Source: Porogramme epimiltina (taxonomy: Eukaryota > Basidiomycota > Agaricomycetes > Polyporales > Polyporaceae). From it: DNA of 64,000 nt. The DNA is taken from contig FTLJ01000198.1 in NCBI GenBank assembly GCA_900155495.1, positions 62,001 to 126,000 of the forward strand, written 5' to 3'. Position numbers and translations under genes: made by a program. The notes beneath the pieces are model-generated. The model was given only the letters and a program-made list of their open reading frames with translations. It was not told the DNA's origin and searched no databases. Positions 1-11,120 of this stretch are shown in pieces; positions within the stretch are counted from its first letter, which is position 1; the number at the start of each line of letters is the position of its first letter.

Positions 1-259
1 CCATTAATCTGATACCATCTTCGCAGAAGAAAGGGTGAAGGTCCGTCCCCAGCCAAGACGGTTTCCAGTCGGGAGAGTACCTCGGCCGGAGAGTGTAACC
101 TCGCTTTTCCAGGTCGGGTTGCCGGTCCCTCCAACGGAGCTCTGATGGGTCGAGCGAGTAGATGCCGCCGAGGGCAGATTCGGCGGCCCTTTCCATAGCA
201 GCCTCATCGAACACAAGCACGCGACGGGGCTGTTTCTTTTGTGTGGCTGCAGGAGACAT
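1..259 (-). CDS. kinase-like protein, N-terminal part (runs off the window)
   Basis: Only the first 86 codons lie inside the window, starting at the ATG at 259. The residues RWRDRQPDLEKRGYTLRPRY, then DWKPSWLGT and HPFFCED, match the equivalent stretch of the complete kinase-like gene at 14763-16254 (WRDRQPELEKRGYVLRKRY, DWKPSWIGT, HPDFCED). It is therefore the same basidiomycete kinase-like family, cut before its catalytic domain, and activity cannot be judged from here. Like its paralogue it is divergent from a gene for a small membrane-anchored protein; 483 bp separate the two start codons. The paralogue has an extra 11-codon first exon, so a further upstream exon here is possible. The family assignment rests on within-window similarity and is solid; the start is less certain. 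Confidence 0.75.
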   Translation of the reverse strand, partial: MSPAATQKKQPRRVLVFDEAAMERAAESALGGIYSLDPSELRWRDRQPDLEKRGYTLRPRYSPDWKPSWLGTDLHPFFCEDGIRLM

Positions 260-742
260 TAGGGTGAGATGGACTTCGAGACTTGTTGTTGACGTTGGCT
301 CGTCACCGGCTGACAATCGTCAGGGCGGGTCGCAACGTGTGCAATGTTCCAAATCGAGGCATGTGCACGGGCCGGGCCGTTCAGGCGCCCGTCATGAGGA
401 AAGGCGCACCCAACTTTCAGGAGACGCCCATGCCTCTTCCCAACCTCTTCTCAACCCCGTGTATTGTCAGACCAGTGCAATCAAGATGGATCTACACGCG
501 TTTGGCCTTCTCGGAACGATACATGCGCTTTCTGTCTCCCGCGCTTCGATAGCCGAAGGCCTCCCTCACGCCGCCGCTACCCATTTAAATTTATGACCGA
601 CGAATGTCTAGGGGACCCCCCTGCCCCCCCTACACCTGTTCCCGATTCACCTCGCGTCACTCCCTCTTACTTTCCTGCACCGGGCTGTCACTACCTGGAG
701 GTCCTCTTACTCTTGCTGCTCACCCACTCGGTCTTCGCCACA

Positions 743-1894
743 ATGGCCAACGACCAGCCATACAACATATTTGGTGTTGTATCGGGCACGATCGGGATCC
801 TCGCCGCTGTTATCCCTCTTGTGCTTTGGCTCATCTATCTCCGTCTCCCCCGCTCGAAGATTCAGTCCCTTGAGTCCCTCCTGTCTGAAACAGAGAAACT
901 CTTGACTTCCGCGGTTCAAGAGGGCGTTGTCGATGACGCGATTCTCTACCAGTTCCACGGACGCCTTTTCGAGTACGTTTCCACTATCCGCTGTTGCATT
1001 GACACTCACCTATTTCCCCAGAATAAAGCAATTGGTGCACGTTATACGCGCAGAAGTCCACAACACGCGCAATATTTGGCAAGACGTGAAAAGATGGTGG
1101 AAAGGATTGTCCCTCAAGATGTCAGCTGTGTGCGCAACCATGAAGGTTCTCCGAGCTGAGATCTCTGTGAGTGACACCCACCCATCCAATGACTGCACTG
1201 CTCACCTCCCCACTCACTGGCAGGGAAGATGTTCTGATGCCGCTGTGGGCGCCAAAAATGAGGACACGGCCCTACTTGAAGCTAGTTTCAAGCAGCTCTC
1301 GTCGCAAAGAGGTATGCACACAAGCATCAGGCATTATCGCGCGTATAGTTCGCTGAACCCCTTGCCGCAGCCTCGAACTCACTCAGTAGTGTGGAAAAAC
1401 TTCCTGCGGATGCCGAACACTTTGCCCCGCCCTCGCTCACACGTGTCATCACCCCTGCCGATGTCGTCGAGGCGGGCGAATGCACAAAGGATTCTCCGCC
1501 ACAGTGCCCGGAAGATCACCATCGACTGCGGGCGGAACGGCGCCGCGCGACTCGTCAAATCTTGTTACGACTTGGTCGAGAGCTCGCTGCCGGTCTAGGT
1601 GTCCCTTACAAGTACACGTCGCGCGACACCGCACACGACACACAGAAGCTCCATGGCACAAAAGGGCGCGATCATGGCTCTGCCTCACGGACGTCATTGA
1701 AGTCCTCCTGCCACACTCCGGATCTACCCCTTCATTCCCATCCGTGCTGCGAGGAACCACTGGACATCGATCTCATGTCCGAGCTGCTCCTAGACGCGTT
1801 GGAAGCATCCGACTCTAGCGACTCTAGCGACGACGAGGGGGACGGTGGTGAGGAAGGCTCATGCGATCTAGGTGTGGCTAAGCTACCGGTGTAG
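743..1894 (+). CDS. membrane-anchored hypothetical protein, paralogue 1
   Basis: Four exons (743-972, 1022-1166, 1224-1311, 1371-1894) give 328 residues; all introns are GT-AG and 49-59 nt. Residues about 10-30 form one hydrophobic segment (IFGVVSGTIGILAAVIPLVL), followed by a basic stretch and a helical region (ESLLSETEKLL). The tail is long, polar and low in complexity, with an acidic Ser/Asp run near the end (SDSSDSSDDEGDGGEEG). Two paralogues at 13136 and 16743 share the layout; exon 1 is 230, 230 and 233 nt and exon 2 is 145 nt in all three. I do not recognise a named domain. A single-pass, membrane-anchored protein with a cytosolic coiled region is the most that can be inferred. It is divergent from the kinase-like gene at the left edge. 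Confidence 0.85.
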
Positions 1895-2189
1895 CCGCCC
1901 ATCCCTTCCGCCACGACACCGACCACGACCTCGTACTGTACCTTCACCCCACTCCTCCATTTCCCTCGAACGGGCCCGACAAATGCCCCCCCGGCCTTTC
2001 TGAACCTAGCTATAAAGACGCCTCACCCTTCCCCTTATCCACTGTACGATAGAAGCTCTGCTCTCTTGTTGTGTACGCCCTCTACACCGTTATTTTTTTC
2101 TCGCATCTCCTGTTGTTGTGGCCGTCTCTTCACGACGTTCCTCTACTGCTGTGCTTGTCTCCGTTATCGTTGTACTCCGTTGTAACACT

Positions 2190-2600
2190 ATTGTATCAGT
2201 CGCTGGCGTAGCTTGGTACGTTTTGACATACCGCCCCTCCAATCCACCGTATCTTGGCACTATGCGCGATAGAAGTCAGAGGTAGGCTCCGACGGCGCTG
2301 CCGATGGTCATCAACCGTACGCATTCATTGGTGCCTTGTATCGCCGCATCCCAAGCACACGACAGTGAAACGCTGTGGTCCCGACACGCTGACGCCGCCT
2401 TCTTCATTCCGACGAGCACGACGAAGGGCCGGAATGGGGGGGGGAACACCTCGGAGATGCTCGAGCCTCGCACCCTGGACCTGGAGAGCAGTGGGCGGGT
2501 GCGGCGCGGCGGTGTACTCTGCTCTCCGGGGGCCGCGCATGCACCTTGTGCGATCGGTCATATCGGCCGGATCGGGTCATCTTTTTCGTCCAAAGTCCGC
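2190..2600 (-). pseudogene. broken fragment of the quinone oxidoreductase gene
   Basis: Two blocks match the intact gene downstream. Positions about 2190-2365 resemble its 3' flank (about 3535-3702), and about 2395-2600 resemble the part of exon 3 at about 4525-4730, for example the shared words gaacacctcgg and cgagcacgacga. All the 3' exons that should lie between are missing, and the exon part has lost its frame. It is a partial duplicate with an internal deletion, not a gene. Confidence 0.7.
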
Positions 2601-3709
2601 TGACTGCGGTGAAATGACGTATTCCCCTGATAATACGATTTTCCGGGGCGGGATATCCGACTATGCCCCCAGTGCCCACTCTCCTGTCCTCTATTTTGTG
2701 GATGTTTTCCTCCCTCTATAACGCTATCATCTAGCCCTGGTGTCGGCCGGCACAGTGTGGGTGTGTCTTACGTCGGCCAACATAAGTGATGCCCTTGCCG
2801 GCGTATATTGGCAACGCGCCACACGGCCTCGTGCACCTCTCCAGCGCTAGCGAGTCCAGCAGGCCAGCCCTTCCGAGGACTATCCACCGAAACCTCGACC
2901 ATTGCCATGTCGTGAGCACGCAGTGGGTCGGTCGCCGTGAATGGGACTCCGACGCGGGTATGTTGCTGAACGGCCCATGTGCGGACTGGGCTCTTTTTCC
3001 TTTTATATCTTCCTCGCGCCGAGGACACGGGCGGTACCTGCTCCATAGCACGCGTTGAGCAGCAGTGTGGTTGAGAAGCCCCGCCAGCCTTGATGCCGCC
3101 GTGCTTGCGCGTCGTTCAGCGGCGTGCGTGCGTCGCCCGGCGGCCTGCGCGTGTCGAGGCGGGCAGTGCGTAACGTATCCTCTCCGGTCGGTAGATCTTC
3201 AAAATCGAAATCAAACAGGGTTGAAAGCTGGTGGCGTTGGCAGTGTGGGGTCATGGATCCGGATATGCGAGTGCTGCCCCTAAAGCGCACCCTAGCCCCA
3301 TGTCCGGGGGTTATACGGGTAGCCCGGGGATGTAGCCGGCTGCATCGAGATTTAGTTGACACCGTGTACTAGAACTCTGTAGTTCCCGAAACAGAAGATT
3401 ATGGTGTCGTAGCCCATCGTATCCCCTATCACGGGGAATCACTAGCGTGTAATCGACTCAAACGTCCCTGCACGCACGATGGGAGAGAATAGATTGCGGT
3501 ACAAGGTGCCTACCGGCTTGGAAATCGTTATTCTCGCTATTGTGCCAGTCGCTGGTGCGGCATGCTTTCGGTGTAACATGTCGCTCCTCCACTTCGCCTC
3601 ATCACTGAGCGTGTAAATCAGTTGAGGGGCCTCCGATGGCATCGCCGTTGATTGTACACATTCACTAGTACTTCAAATCATGCTGCGCCCCGCCACAAGC
3701 ACCCTTCGA
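2601..3709. other. intergenic stretch without a recognisable gene
   Basis: No reading frame here has splice signals, phase or similarity that would support a gene. The last part (about 3535-3709) is the 3' flank of the oxidoreductase gene and is the template of the degenerate copy at 2190-2365. Confidence 0.5.
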
Positions 3710-5096
3710 TCATATAATCTCACACATGATCTTCCCGCTACACGCCTCATGTCAACAAACCGGTAGAAAGAGACTTGTGTGTTTGGGGGACGCACCTGTT
3801 CTTGTTTGCTTCCATCTCACGGTGCGCGTCCTGGATCTGTGTCCAAGGGTACACCTGACCGAACGCGTCAGCAAAGCCCTGCGCATAGGCGGGGCGCGCA
3901 GCCAGAGGCGCACCTTGTGGATGTATGTGCGAATCTTCCCGTCGCCTTCGCTTCCGCTGAGGTGCACAAAAGCTTCCCTTTGGAAGCGCGCGATGAGCTC
4001 TGCCTGGTAGTCCTCCGAGCGCGCACGCAGCGTCGACCCTTGCACGCGCAGCCGCTTGTACAGCAGCGGGCGCAGATCGAATTGCGGCACTATTGAACCT
4101 ATACTCAGAGCACGCGTCAGCGCACTCCCCACAGGGCCACGAAAGATGGGAGGCTTACCACTCAGCAGGGCGAGCATCGTCATGCGCCCGTCGTACGCGA
4201 GGGCGTCGATATTCTTGGCCCAGTGCGACTGCCCCACGAAGTCGATCACGACATCGACGCCCTTGCCGCCCGTGGTCGCCTTGACTTGCGCCGCGAAGTC
4301 TTGCGTCTTGTAGTTGACCGCGTGCGTGGCGCCGCTGGGCATCCCCAGCAGCATGTCCAGCTTGTCCCCCGTCGACGCCGTTGCGGTCACCGTGTTCCTG
4401 TGGTGCACCATCACTACTGTCAGCCTTCCCCGAAAGGGAAACGACGGGAAGGAGGACATACGCGCCGTAGAGCCGCGCGAGCTGGATCGCTGCGATCCCG
4501 ACGCCGGAGGCGCCGGCGTGGACGAGCACGTCGTCACCCTTCTTCACCTCAGCGAGCACGACGAGAGCCTGGAAGGCCGTGAGGAACACCTCGGGGATGC
4601 TCGCAGCCTGGACCCAGGAGAGGTGGGCGGGCTTCCGGAGCAGGTTCCGGTGCGGCGCGACGATATACTCCGCGTATGCGCCCTGTGCGATTGGTCAGAT
4701 CGGCTAGATCAAGATGACTTTTCGACAGGGAGCCGGCTGAGCTCGAGGGAGAGACTCACCCCCATGGCTAGCCCGAGGACTTCATCTCCTTCTTTCCATT
4801 CTGTGACACCCTCTCCAGCCTGGACGACGTGCCCGGAGAACTCGACGCCGAGGATAGTCGGCGCGCCGGGCGGCATGGGGTACATGCCCTCGCGCTGGAG
4901 GATGTCCATTCTGTTGAGACCGAATGCTTTGACCTGCGTGGGGCATGTTTTGTTAATGTACACGCTTCATGGTAGTTCAGGAGGATCTGCGAACCTTGAT
5001 GAGGACCTTCCCCGGACCAGGCGAAGGCCTTTCGGCTTCCCCGAGGTACAGATTCTCGAGCGGGCCTCTACCATCTTTGACGAGGATGGCTCTCAT
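3710..5096 (-). CDS. NADPH:quinone oxidoreductase / PIG3-like (MDR superfamily)
   Basis: Seven exons (5096-4995, 4933-4760, 4682-4462, 4397-4159, 4098-3914, 3854-3796, 3737-3710) join in phase to 335 residues, the usual length of the quinone oxidoreductase/PIG3 branch of medium-chain dehydrogenases. The N-terminal half is the GroES-like fold (MRAILVKDGRGP, then KAFGLNRMDILQREG and GVEFSGHV). The NADPH-binding Rossmann motif AGASGVGIAAIQLA lies near residues 145-160, and GGKGVDVVIDFVG follows. The end, NSGKIMCEII, comes from a 28-nt last exon. The protein should reduce quinones or related carbonyls with NADPH in the cytosol; the exact substrate cannot be read. There are no zinc ligands, as expected for this branch. 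A broken partial copy lies at 2190-2600. Confidence 0.9.
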
Positions 5097-5573
5097 GTTG
5101 GTGTGAGCTCTGTCTGGACAAACTCGTAGCACCTGCGTTCGGTTGTGCTCGTTCTCGAGCCGGAGGGGGATGGGGAAGGTGGCTTTCTAAGCAGGCCATG
5201 GTTGTGGGAGAGCTTGGAACTTGCGTCACCGCGGATCCCGGAGCGGATAGCACGGGTGTCCGGGACACAGGGTGCCGGACAACGATGACGTCAGAATGCC
5301 ATCTTACGTTAGTCAGCCATGAGTTGAACCAACGTTGTCACGAGCTGAACCAACCGAACGGCTCATTTCTGACCATTGAGCTTGCCTGGAGAGTCCCTCG
5401 AAGCCCAGCGCGACCCATCGGTCCCTTCAAAGCGTGAATATCCAGCCGATAATGATACAGATATAATCTCAGCCACAGCGTCCTATTCCTAGCAAATACA
5501 TAAAACAACCCCCCCTCGAGCACTCCACATGAAGGACTCCAGAAGGCAAGACGCAAAACACAAGACGTGAGGC

Positions 5574-8500
5574 CTACGCGCTCGCCATCACCACAGGCGG
5601 GAACGCCTCGACCTTTGCCTTCTTCTTGCTCGGTGTGCCCGCACCCTTGCCCTTCTTCCCCGGGCCCGTGCTGGGGCCGGGTTCTCCATTGCTGCTCGAC
5701 GCCATCAGAAGCGGAGGCGCGGGTGGGCCGGGGGTCGCTGGGGGCGCGTCTCCGTCCGCGGACGGCCCCGGTGCAGGCGCAGGAGGTTTCGCCTTGCTCT
5801 TCTTCTTGGTAGCGTTCCCCGAAGGCGCCACCTTGTTGATCGTGCCGAGAGGCCCGATCTTGGCGTGCGAAGGGCTGGGGGCGTCGTCCGGGATGACGAC
5901 GGTCGGTGGAAGCTCGTGGGGCGCAGATGCCGCAAGTGCGTCTGCAGGGTTGACGGGCATGGATGGGAGTGAGGGAACAGGCGGGGGTGCGAGAGGGGGT
6001 ATGAGGGGAGGGGCGAGATGGGGTATCGGTGCGAGGCCATAGGGCATTCCAGGCCCTGACGGAGGCAGAGGTAATATTGGGGGCGGCGGAGGAGCGGCGG
6101 CGGCAAGGGATGTGGAGATATCGTTGGCTTTGGACTGGTAGAATTGCTTGAGAATGCCAATCTGATCGTCGATGGTATTCGAGTCCAGAGGAACGAACGG
6201 AGGAGGTGGAGGGAAGGGCGGCGGTGGTTCGGTTGGTTTTGCGCTGTAAGAGCTGAGATTAGCAATCTCGGAGCCACGAAGCATGGAAGTACGTACACTG
6301 ATGGGCCCTCTTTGAGTCCCTTGCCTTTGCCCTTGAGCAGACGCTTGGGTACGGTAAGACTGGACAGTCCGAACTCGTCGGCGATACCGAGCTCCTTGAG
6401 CCCGAAGAAATCCTCGCCAAACGACTCAGCGAAGTTGCCCCTGTAATTAATATAAGCATGGGAAACGATAGATGTGGGAGATCGGCGTACATGACAAATT
6501 CGCCCTCTTCCTCTTCGTCGCCTTCATTCCGGAAGAGCGCGTCATCGTCCCAAGCTTCCTCGGTGGTCTGCGTAAAAGCGCTCAGCAATTTGCGGAAGTA
6601 TCCGAGAGCACCGCAACTTACCGCTTCGCGATAGGCATTCCCGAGCTTCTTCTCCAACTCTGACAAGCGTCCTCCGTACCGGATGATATCATCTTTCACG
6701 TATCGCTCGAGGTCATTGACCTGAGTGATACCGCTCTCGAAAAGCGTGTGTAGGATGATTTCCTACGAGCTACGTAAGATAAGATGACGGGAGTTGTGAA
6801 TGAGAGAACGAACCTCGGAGGTCATCTGGTTCCCGTACTTATCGCACAGGAACCGAATGGTCCTGCCCACGTTGAGAAGGTACTCCGCCGTAACGCTAGA
6901 CAGTACATCCAGGGCGACCTTGGAGGTTCCTACCCGATCGCCACGTATAAATGTCTGGATATGTGTTTCGATGGAGAGCGACTCACCTTGGAAGCCAGAA
7001 TGCTCCAACACCTTGCCGCCCATCCAATGCAGACAGTCGTTCGCATGCTCCTCGCCCATATCAATCCCACGCCCCACCGGTTTCCATGGCCGTTCGTCCA
7101 TGATATCGTCCACATCGTCCGGGATATCGTTAATGAAAGGCGGCGCACCGCCAGCCCCGCCCTCTTCCAGGCTTTGGGTGAGCGCTGTAAACTTAGCGTG
7201 GGTCGTCCTCACGCGCCGCAGTGTACGGACGTTGTTGTTCATGTGGTAGAGAAGCGTGTTAGGCGCAGGTGTATCTGTCTTCTTCTTCTTCTTCCGCTTC
7301 CGCATTCCTTCCCGTGGAGGGTCGTTGATTGCCGGTGCAGGGACGAAGGAGGGAGGGTTGTAATATTCGGAGGAGGAGCGGGCGAGGGTGGGGACGCCAC
7401 TCGTAAGCATCTCATCGGAGCGCATTGCGTCCCACCAGAGTTCGACAACATTCCTCTCCGCCACGTTCCGCACGCGCGAACGTTTGCGAGGTCGGTCTTC
7501 GGAGTAGCCGTTCCTGGCATGTGGCCTTAGGAAGCGGAAAAGAATGTGGGACTGGGTTACTCACAACTTCCGCTTCATGCCGATCTCCCCATCCGCCGTA
7601 CTGATGGCCCCGTCTCCAAACAATGACGTATCCTTATCGTCTTCAGTAGTGGCGTACTGCAAGAGGCGCTCCTTGAGTTGCTGTACGGCGGGATCGGAAG
7701 GGTCTACGTCGGCCTCGTGCATAAGGTAGTCGTCGACATCCCGCTCTAGCTGGAGGAAGGTAGACATGCCGTCTTGAGTACGGACGAACGCTGGTGAGTC
7801 GGAAAAGCTGGTGTCGCGCTGGATCTTCTTGGCCTGTCCAGGTGCGGGAGTGGCTTGTTTGGTCGGGCTGGGAGAGCGGTAGGTGGCTCCGGGGAGATGA
7901 CGTCCAGTGCCATTGAGAGCGATGCCATTGACACGGGCCACACCTCGAACGGGAACGTCTCCAGGAATGACGGGATCCGTACGCTCTTTGAGGTCGGTGA
8001 TGTGCTTCAACAGCTGCTCCGCCTTAGACCTCAACCGAATAGCGCATAGTCGGAGGGGGTGGTCCTACGATCGCAACTAAGGGCACTGGCCCTTCGCCAT
8101 TTGACGGTGTGGATAACTCACCTTATTGGCATTGTATGTGAAGCAGTTGTCCCAGATGAGGTTCAGGTCGTCATGAAACTCCTTCTTCGACTTGTAATGC
8201 CGTTGCTTAACCTTCTTGACCATGGTTTGGAGGTCCATGGGGTTGGATATGACTGTCGGCGGTGAGTACGGGGCACGTGCAAGGAGTGGGTGGCTCTTAC
8301 TGTCGTAGTAGTCCGGAACCTCCGTCTTAGACACAGGCTTCAGAAATGCCTCTGCGTCACGGTTGTCCTATGGAACGCGTCTGAGCTCACGTGAAGGCGT
8401 GCTGTGGCTGAAGATGGTCTCACCATTGTGACCATGCGGAGGTCTTGGAGGAGACCCTCTAGGGAGTCATAGAACGCGTCCGCGAGCTTTGCGGGATCAT

Positions 8501-8727
8501 TGGCGGCACGCTGGAAGGGACTTCAACACGGAAACGCGAATATATGGAGACGAGTATGTGGTCAGTACTCACCCGTGCATCCTTAACGGCGCTTAGGAGT
8601 AACTTGAGCTCGGATTCGGGTAGTGAGAATTTGACCTGGCTTGAGGTGAGGGACTTGAGGAGGTTCTGAGGTGGCGCGTTGTGAGCAGCAAGAAAATCGG
8701 ATGGATGGCGCGGGGGCGTACATTCAT
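5574..8727 (-). CDS. SPT7: SAGA complex subunit Spt7 (bromodomain plus histone fold)
   Basis: Twelve exons (8727-8722, 8665-8573, 8510-8424, 8367-8301, 8252-8122, 8064-7565, 7525-6987, 6929-6814, 6762-6622, 6567-6491, 6440-6297, 6243-5574) join without a phase error to 856 residues. The bromodomain is at about 35-130 ([38 protein letters not shown]) and is followed by [19 protein letters not shown] histone-fold segment is at about 475-560 ([32 protein letters not shown]). The C-terminal 200 residues are rich in proline and lysine. This order matches Spt7, the SAGA subunit that pairs with a TAF10-type histone fold and acts in the nucleus in transcription. Exon 1 would be only ATG AAT; this start gives [14 protein letters not shown] and is inferred from the lack of another in-frame ATG. 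Divergent from CDH1, 306 bp between start codons. Confidence 0.88.
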
Positions 8728-9033
8728 AGCCGGTCCATTCGGTGAGTACGGTGAGGGTTGCGGAACAAGGAGGGGATTCGGACTCCGCGCGTATTTCTCG
8801 CGATATGCCGAGACCAATAGGCTTATCTTCCGGCTAAGCGGACTTGCGATTCCATTGTCGGAGTACAAACTATCATTGCTTACATAACACGCGACGCGGT
8901 TCGCTTACGGTTGAAGCTGTTTGCCACCACCTGCTTTATTCCCTAAACCACCACCATCCGCCCGGGTCCATGCTCGTTCTCTCCGCCGCGCCTCTCCTCT
9001 GATTGCTCTGTCCCTACACACCTACCGCCCCAC

Positions 9034-11120
9034 ATGTCCGGACTCAAGAACTCGCCCTTCGGCAAGCGACTGCGCGGAGCAGACGAAGACAGTCCACGGA
9101 AAAATCGTTCGCGGTTTCACCCTGCCTTCCCCATCCCGTCCGGTTCTACGCCATCTCTCGACTCGCGGACGGGCACTAGCGAAGGAGCAACACCGGAGAG
9201 TCCAGAACGCGGCGCGCATCGAGACTATGGCGACAGGTTCGTTCCGTCGCGAGATGCGGGAGACATGCGTACGTCCTTCCATCTCATGGATGAGGCGACG
9301 CCCTCCACTCCATCCAAGAACCGCATCATCCCCACCGAGTCGGACGCGCTCAAAGAACAAGCCAACTCCATCTTCAACTCCATTCTACACGCCGAGGTCA
9401 CCCCCGCGTCTCCTCAACGCTCAGGCTCGCCCGTGCGTCAGCCGACGGCCTCCACATCCAACCTACCTTCTACGCCCACCCGACGACGACTCTTCGCGTA
9501 CAACTCGCCCTCCCGATCCAATCCAGCCACTCCCTCTCGGCGTCTAGATATACCGACGGACGAAGCATACTCGATGAGTCCGGTGCGCGCCGAGAGCCGA
9601 CGTCTCTTAGAAAGCCCACGGCGACAGCTGCGCAGTGTATGCAAGACACCGTACAGGGTGTTGGACGCACCGGAGCTCGCAGACGATTTCTACCTCAACC
9701 TCGTGGACTGGTCCAGCACGAACGTCCTTGGCGTTGGCCTAGGTGCTTGCGTTTACCTATGGACGGCACACACGGCGCAAGTATCAAAGCTTTGTGATCT
9801 GGGCAACATCCGGGATACGATCAGTTCCGTGTCATGGGTGCAAAAGGTACGCTTACGACAGTCGCATTCCTTTGGACGCGTAGGCATACGTTGGTCATCG
9901 TACTGTTGGAATATAATGTCCTGGAACATTATGAATCGTGACAGACTGCGATCATCCCGTGTTTTATCGTCCAAGACCCTCTTCTGCCATAGCCATCACT
10001 TCCCACACAACTTCCGGTCCCCTGCCATTGGCAAACCCTATTCGTTCATGCGTTGGATCGACTTCCTCCTTCCATGCATACGGGTGTATTGATGCGCGAT
10101 CGTCATGTAACTCGAGAGCTGATGGCTATGGCACTTATTTTTCCAACGTCGGAAATGAACCAACTGTTGACCACCATTTCAGGGTACTACGCTAGCGGTG
10201 GGGACGTTGTCCGGCAGACTGCATATTTACGATGCCAGCACGCTGCAACTCACACGCTCATACGAGCGCGCACACACACAACGGATCGGCGCCCTTTCCT
10301 GGAATGCACACATCCTCAGCTCTGGCTCGCGCGATCGCATGGTCCATCACCGTGATGTCCGCGAGCCTGGAGCGCGGCCGTTCAAGCGATGTCAGGGCCA
10401 TCGGCAGGAGGTGTGCGGTTTGCGTTGGAGCGGAGACGGTGGTGCTCAAGCGGCAACGCTTGCGAGTGGTGGTAACGACAACAAGGTCTGCATCTGGGAC
10501 CTTCGTGGTTCGAAGCGGTCCGGTGGGCTGGGCGCCCAGCCCGGGCGAGTAGGGAACGTGCCGGGAAGCTCGAATGCGGGAGGTGGGAGCGCGGAGGAAG
10601 GCGATGCCCCTCTATGGAAGTTCCATGAGCATACCGCTGCCGTCAAGGCTCTCGCCTGGGATCCCCATGTTTCGGGCGTTTTGGCGACTGGTGGTGGCAC
10701 AGCGGACAAGCACATTCGCTTCTGGAACGTGCAAACGGGCACCATGTTGAATGAGTTGGATACAGGCAGTCAGGTATGTGCTCGTCGTCTATCACCGCTC
10801 GGCACCTTGGCTTATGTTGTTACTAGGTTTGCAACCTGATCTGGTCGCTCACCTCGCACGAAATTGTGTCCACACATGGCTTCTCTTCCACCACGGCGCA
10901 GAACCAGATCTGCATCTGGAAGTACCCATCACTCGACATGGTCGCGTCGCTCACCGGCCATACGCATCGTGTGCTCTACCTCGCGATGAGTCCGGAGGGC
11001 GAGACGATCGTAACTGGTGCAGGGGACGAAACGCTGCGGTTCTGGAATGCCTTCCCTAAGAAGGAGCACCATACCGCACGACAAGAGAGCCGGCTTGATT
11101 ACGGCCGTCTCATTCGTTGA
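9034..11120 (+). CDS. CDH1: APC/C activator Cdh1/Hct1 (Fizzy-related), WD40 protein
   Basis: Three exons (9034-9846, 10183-10773, 10827-11120) give 565 residues. The APC/C-binding C-box DRFVPSR is at 67-73 and the C-terminal Ile-Arg tail (GRLIR) ends the protein. Between them lies a WD40 propeller with Cdc20/Cdh1-type blades ([63 protein letters not shown]). Proteins of this family recruit substrates to the anaphase-promoting complex in mitotic exit and G1. The C-box variant and IR tail favour Cdh1 over Cdc20, as does the absence of a recognisable Mad2-interaction motif. Proline-directed Ser/Thr sites are frequent in the N-terminal 200 residues, fitting CDK control (inference). Intron 1 (9847-10182, 336 nt) is five times longer than other introns here. 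The start was chosen because the C-box lies at the usual distance behind it. Confidence 0.93.

Noticed and set aside
3003..3362. 119-codon open frame on the minus strand before the oxidoreductase gene
   Set aside because: No similarity to anything recognised and no exon signals; strongly overlapped by equally good frames on the other strand.
5626..6042. Gly-rich open frame on the plus strand
   Set aside because: Antisense shadow of the proline-rich C-terminus of SPT7.
8390..8423. A tiny extra exon (QHAFT) inside the SPT7 bromodomain intron
   Set aside because: Skipping it gives the contiguous bromodomain sequence [15 protein letters not shown] in phase; including it breaks the domain.
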